From positions 188,338 to 249,521 of the forward strand of contig MNCI01003829.1 of assembly GCA_015680685.1 (NCBI GenBank): DNA of 61,184 nt, in the 5' to 3' direction. This DNA is from Gnetum montanum (taxonomy: Eukaryota; Streptophyta; Gnetopsida; Gnetales; Gnetaceae). The notes under the pieces were generated by a model. It was not told the origin of the DNA and did not search any database. It saw only the letters and a list, made by a program, of their open reading frames with translations. Shown one piece after another: positions 58,200 through 61,184 of this stretch (position 1 is its first letter; every line of letters starts with the position of its first letter). Position numbers and translations under genes: made by a program.

Positions 58200-60148
58200 G
58201 GGCATCTGTTTCTTGGAAAATCTAGGGTTAAGTGCATATGCCCTTGTTTCGTGTAATTATGCCATTATTGGACAATATCCTTTGGGATGTTTGTATTAGC
58301 ATACAACACATCCTTTCTCATCTTTAGAGCTTGTGTCTGAACACTTAACCATTGAAGCCACTTTGCCCTTCTATCCAAAGTCTCTCTTCTTTTTCATGTT
58401 CTTGCCTTTACCAAAGGCTTGCTCTGTTCATTCCTCCACAATCTTCAAAGCTATTATGAATTTCTCATCAACTTAGTCCCACATCTTCTTTACCTTTGTT
58501 GTTATATGAATGACAGATTTTTGGATAGGTAGAGTTTTCTTCTAAATTGCCTAATTCAAGGTCTCTTCTTCCTATGGGTCACAAACTCTTACATCCCTTT
58601 TTTGGATGGATGGGTCTCCATTGTATTCCTCTGCTAATTCTCTTTTTCTTATTATGTCTTCCTCCTTTGCCACTTGGTTAATCAATCTTTGTATTTGATG
58701 GACAAACATTTTGGATTATTAGCCTTGGGCATAAATCCCAAGGGTCTCTCTGGTCTTGTTTTGAAGCCCATAAACAATGTGCCTCAATTGTTCCTATTGG
58801 GAAAATCCATGGCCTAGGCACATGTACAATAGGGAATAATACCTACCCATTGTTGCATCAAGGGGTTCATGGATCCCTTACTTCCATCCTTGGATTTGTT
58901 TCCTTAGATTGGATACCCAAGAAAAAGTTTGATATCTATCATTGAAGAGCTCTAGCATGGTACTCCATCTTCTAATTTATTTTGATTTAAGTGATCTATA
59001 CTAGCTCTTAGCTTCTTTCACAAGTGTCCATGGGAACAACTTTAGTTTCTACTAATCACTTTCAATTTTTGCAGGGCATGGACATCATGGAATGCTTGAA
59101 GATGGTGTTAAGTATCAACATTGTAACCACCCTCAAATCTGGGCATCTTATTCATGTTAAGTCGTTTAATATGGCTATCCCTTACATGTGTGGTTGGGAT
59201 ATAAATAGCTTTCCTGATGTTGATCATACTTCAAGTAGTCAATAGCAGTTCATCATCAAAATTGGATTCATGAGCTCTATTGTAATGGTACCTCCTTCAG
59301 TGCTCATGTCTTTCTCTGTTGTCTCTTTTATCCCTACCTCTTCTTTGTTCATAGTCTTCATCTTCTTCATCAAAGTGCCTTGGGTAATGGTCATGATGAT
59401 CATGAGTCCTTCCTTTCTCCCTGTCATGGTCTTGGTACCTTTGTCTCCTCCTATCAGAGTCCACCAATGATCATGAGGATGCAGATGAGGTAGTGGAAGA
59501 ATAGTGTCAACTTGTCCTGCTTTCATGACTCTGGTATTTGTCTTTATGAGATCTAGTAAAAAATCTTGGACTTAAGTTCTACTTATACTTTGAGTCTGTT
59601 GCCTCCCTTCTAGGTGTCTTTACTAAGACCAAATGCAATTGAACTTTGACAGGTTCCTCCAATCATATGATAGGTATTTGCAAATGGACTTCATGATTTT
59701 GATGGAGGTGTTCAATGATGAATCCATCACCATCAAGCACTTCTAAGACAACTAGAGAGTTGATTTTATGTCCCTTATTATGGACATGTTTAATATTTAT
59801 GGCAACATCTCTTTTTACTTGCTCCTCAGTGGGCTGATAGGGCCTTGTTAGGTGTTTGGTCACATGATACTTGTCAAGTGCATTACTTAGATTCATGCCC
59901 CTTAGAGTTGTCTGAAGCATAATGGACGCTGAGTGTTTTGGAGATAGAACAATGTTTCCTTGAAGATCTCTCCACCTTAGTTATCTGTATTGGTTAAAAA
60001 TGAAAGTAAAATTGGGATAGCAAGGATCATGATGAGCATATGAACTCCTTACTTACATTGGCATACTCCATACTTCTTCATCGCTAATTCTATCATTGCC
60101 TCTTTTTGATTCTTTGGTAGGTGTTGATTTGTCTTTGATTGAAGCCAT
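58200..60148 (-). pseudogene. gag pseudogene of element D
   Basis: The ATG at 60148 begins MASIKDKSTPTKES. In order: FTFIFNQ and RWRDLQGNIVL (shared with B), YQPTEEQVKRD (59800s), then an Arg/Asp/His-rich linker (about 59490-59270). The gag core follows (FEGGYN, HLQAFHD; about 59110), then a Lys/Glu-rich segment. The zinc knuckle is near 58275-58320 (C-VV-C-stop-YK-H-PKGY-C), then a Gln/Pro/Tyr-rich tail. The knuckle keeps the CX2CX3HX4C spacing. Many stops and frame changes. Confidence 0.68.
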
Positions 60149-60277
60149 GTTGTGATTTTTAAACATTTATTTAAGTGTGCTTAATTATTTAGAGTTGCTA
60201 AAAGATTATATATTTCACTTTAGCTTCCTAATATAACAAACTTTGTAAAATTAATTACTTAGCATACATTGACACAT

Positions 60278-60294
60278 CCCTGACAATGGCACTA
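60278..60294 (-). other. Primer-binding site of element D (tRNA-Asp)
   Basis: CCCTGACAATGGCACTA on the plus strand has five mismatches to the tRNA-Asp tail, all C-to-T or G-to-A. One base from the LTR. Confidence 0.8.
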
Positions 60295-60295
60295 A

Positions 60296-61184
60296 TGATG
60301 AGCAGTGGAGCAATCCAACACCTAACCATACAAGTCACGAGTATTCATGCATGACCTAATCATAATCCATAGATGAGAAAATGTTAATATGCTAGTAATT
60401 GGCTTAAGTTCAAGACTGTTTTCTTTCCATGTGAAGCTAGTGAAGTCTATGTGTATGGTTTACCTTACCATGAGGTGTATGATAGATGATGTTGTAGGGC
60501 TTAAACTTCTAAGCGTAGTCATAGTGAAGAGAAAGTAATTTCTAAGTCTAAGTCAAATAGATAAGTAAATATAATTTATCATATGTGATGAGTATCTATT
60601 CTTGATTTTCCGTACACACCTTGGGCTTCATGCAACCATTATTGGTCTACCAAGTGTTATGCCACTGGGCGTACTAGGCAATAACACTACTAGGCTACCA
60701 AACTATTACACTACTAGGCTACCAAACTATTACACTTAAGTGCTTGACACTAGTTGTACTCATTCCATTTACTATCAATGATTAGAAGTAAAGTACTTTG
60801 GAAAATTAAACATTAAGCTAGAAAATAGTAAACATGATTCCAAGTAGAAACAATAATCTAGTAGAATGTTGCAATGGTATGAAATAGTTCGATCTTTATT
60901 TCCATTTACAAATTGTTCCCAAGTATAATCTATTCGAATAAAGATGTTGTTCACTAAGACACACCACACTGTAGGCATTGATACTTCTAAATGCTAAGTC
61001 TAAATTCACTAAATAAAACTGACTAAATCTAGTTACTATGGAATGAAAAGTAATGCAGATCATGCATCCAAGTGTCATATTTATAGGGCAACACATATCC
61101 CGAGATATCATATCAACGATGACATAGCATGTGCTACGATATTAGATAAATGACATCATTGATGCAATATTGTTGTTACAATAT
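60296..61184 (-). repeat. 5' LTR of element D, cut by the window end
   Basis: TGATGAGCAG start, collinear with 47245-48112. The TATA box is at 61078-61085. Hexamers GATATT, GACATC, AATATT and AATAT(.) start at 61138, 61152, 61166 and 61180, again 14 bp apart. Confidence 0.9.

Larger units (their letters stand above)
47245..61184 (-). mobile_element. Near-complete decayed autonomous gypsy element D (about 14 kb)
   Basis: The left (3') LTR is 47245-48140; the right (5') LTR starts at 60296 and lacks only about 28 bp at the window edge. Between them, in sense order, lie PBS, gag, protease, RT, RNase H, integrase, a noncoding region, an internal promoter-like module, a candidate intron, ORF3 and PPT. 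The FMDDF RT box, tRNA-Asp PBS and extra 3' ORF suggest the Athila-like group. Every gene has stops. It shows what B, C and F have lost. The left flank base string ACTGA (47240-47244) is the presumed target duplication. Confidence 0.85.

Overview
The window looks like nuclear DNA of a seed plant with a large, repeat-rich genome. It is almost entirely LTR retrotransposon sequence. I see no convincing host gene, rRNA or tRNA gene, and I cannot name the species. The plant assignment rests on primer-binding sites that match the 3' end of plant tRNA-Asp (CCCCGGCAACGGCGCCA), on plant-type Ty3/gypsy and Ty1/copia proteins, and on heavy C-to-T/G-to-A decay.

One gypsy family dominates (termini TGATGAG...CTCATCA, tRNA-Asp PBS, FMDD reverse transcriptase, Athila-like). 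Its copies lie on the minus strand, so the 5' LTR is on the right. A (1-1399) is partial, with an unbroken gag start and 5' LTR. F (1400-6002) is an older copy into which A inserted; its LTR is followed by a decayed polypurine tract and LTR fragment G (6003-6520). B (7092-14157) is complete with TSD CTCAT; it keeps gag and protease but has lost RT/RNase H/integrase and ORF3. C (15853-24168) is complete with TSD GATCC/AATCC; it has gag and a conserved extra ORF (ORF3) but no protease or pol. D (47245 to past the window end, about 14 kb) has decayed gag, protease, RT, RNase H, integrase and ORF3. A plus-strand solo LTR of the same family lies at 36318-37195.

Between and under these are three decayed Ty1/copia elements on the plus strand: I at 26370-29100, J at 31670-33380 and H at 45101-47244 (the last cut by D). 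There are also minus-strand remnants of a second gypsy lineage (gag 42199-43440, protease 37900-38640) and AT-rich unassigned sequence.

Three structures in the main family stand out. (1) Every LTR carries, just upstream of its TATA box, palindromic hexamers phased at exactly 14 bp. The hexamer differs between subfamilies (GATATC, GTATAC/GTTGAC, ATCGAT) but the phase is kept. (2) In C and D a similar hexamer-plus-TATA module sits inside the element, about 0.5 kb upstream of ORF3, followed by a possible intron whose acceptor abuts the ORF3 ATG. B has lost both this module and ORF3. (3) ORF3 is a 660-925 codon reading frame shared by C and D, with conserved middle, coiled-coil and C-terminal parts. 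Together they suggest that ORF3 was a separate transcription unit inside the retrotransposon.
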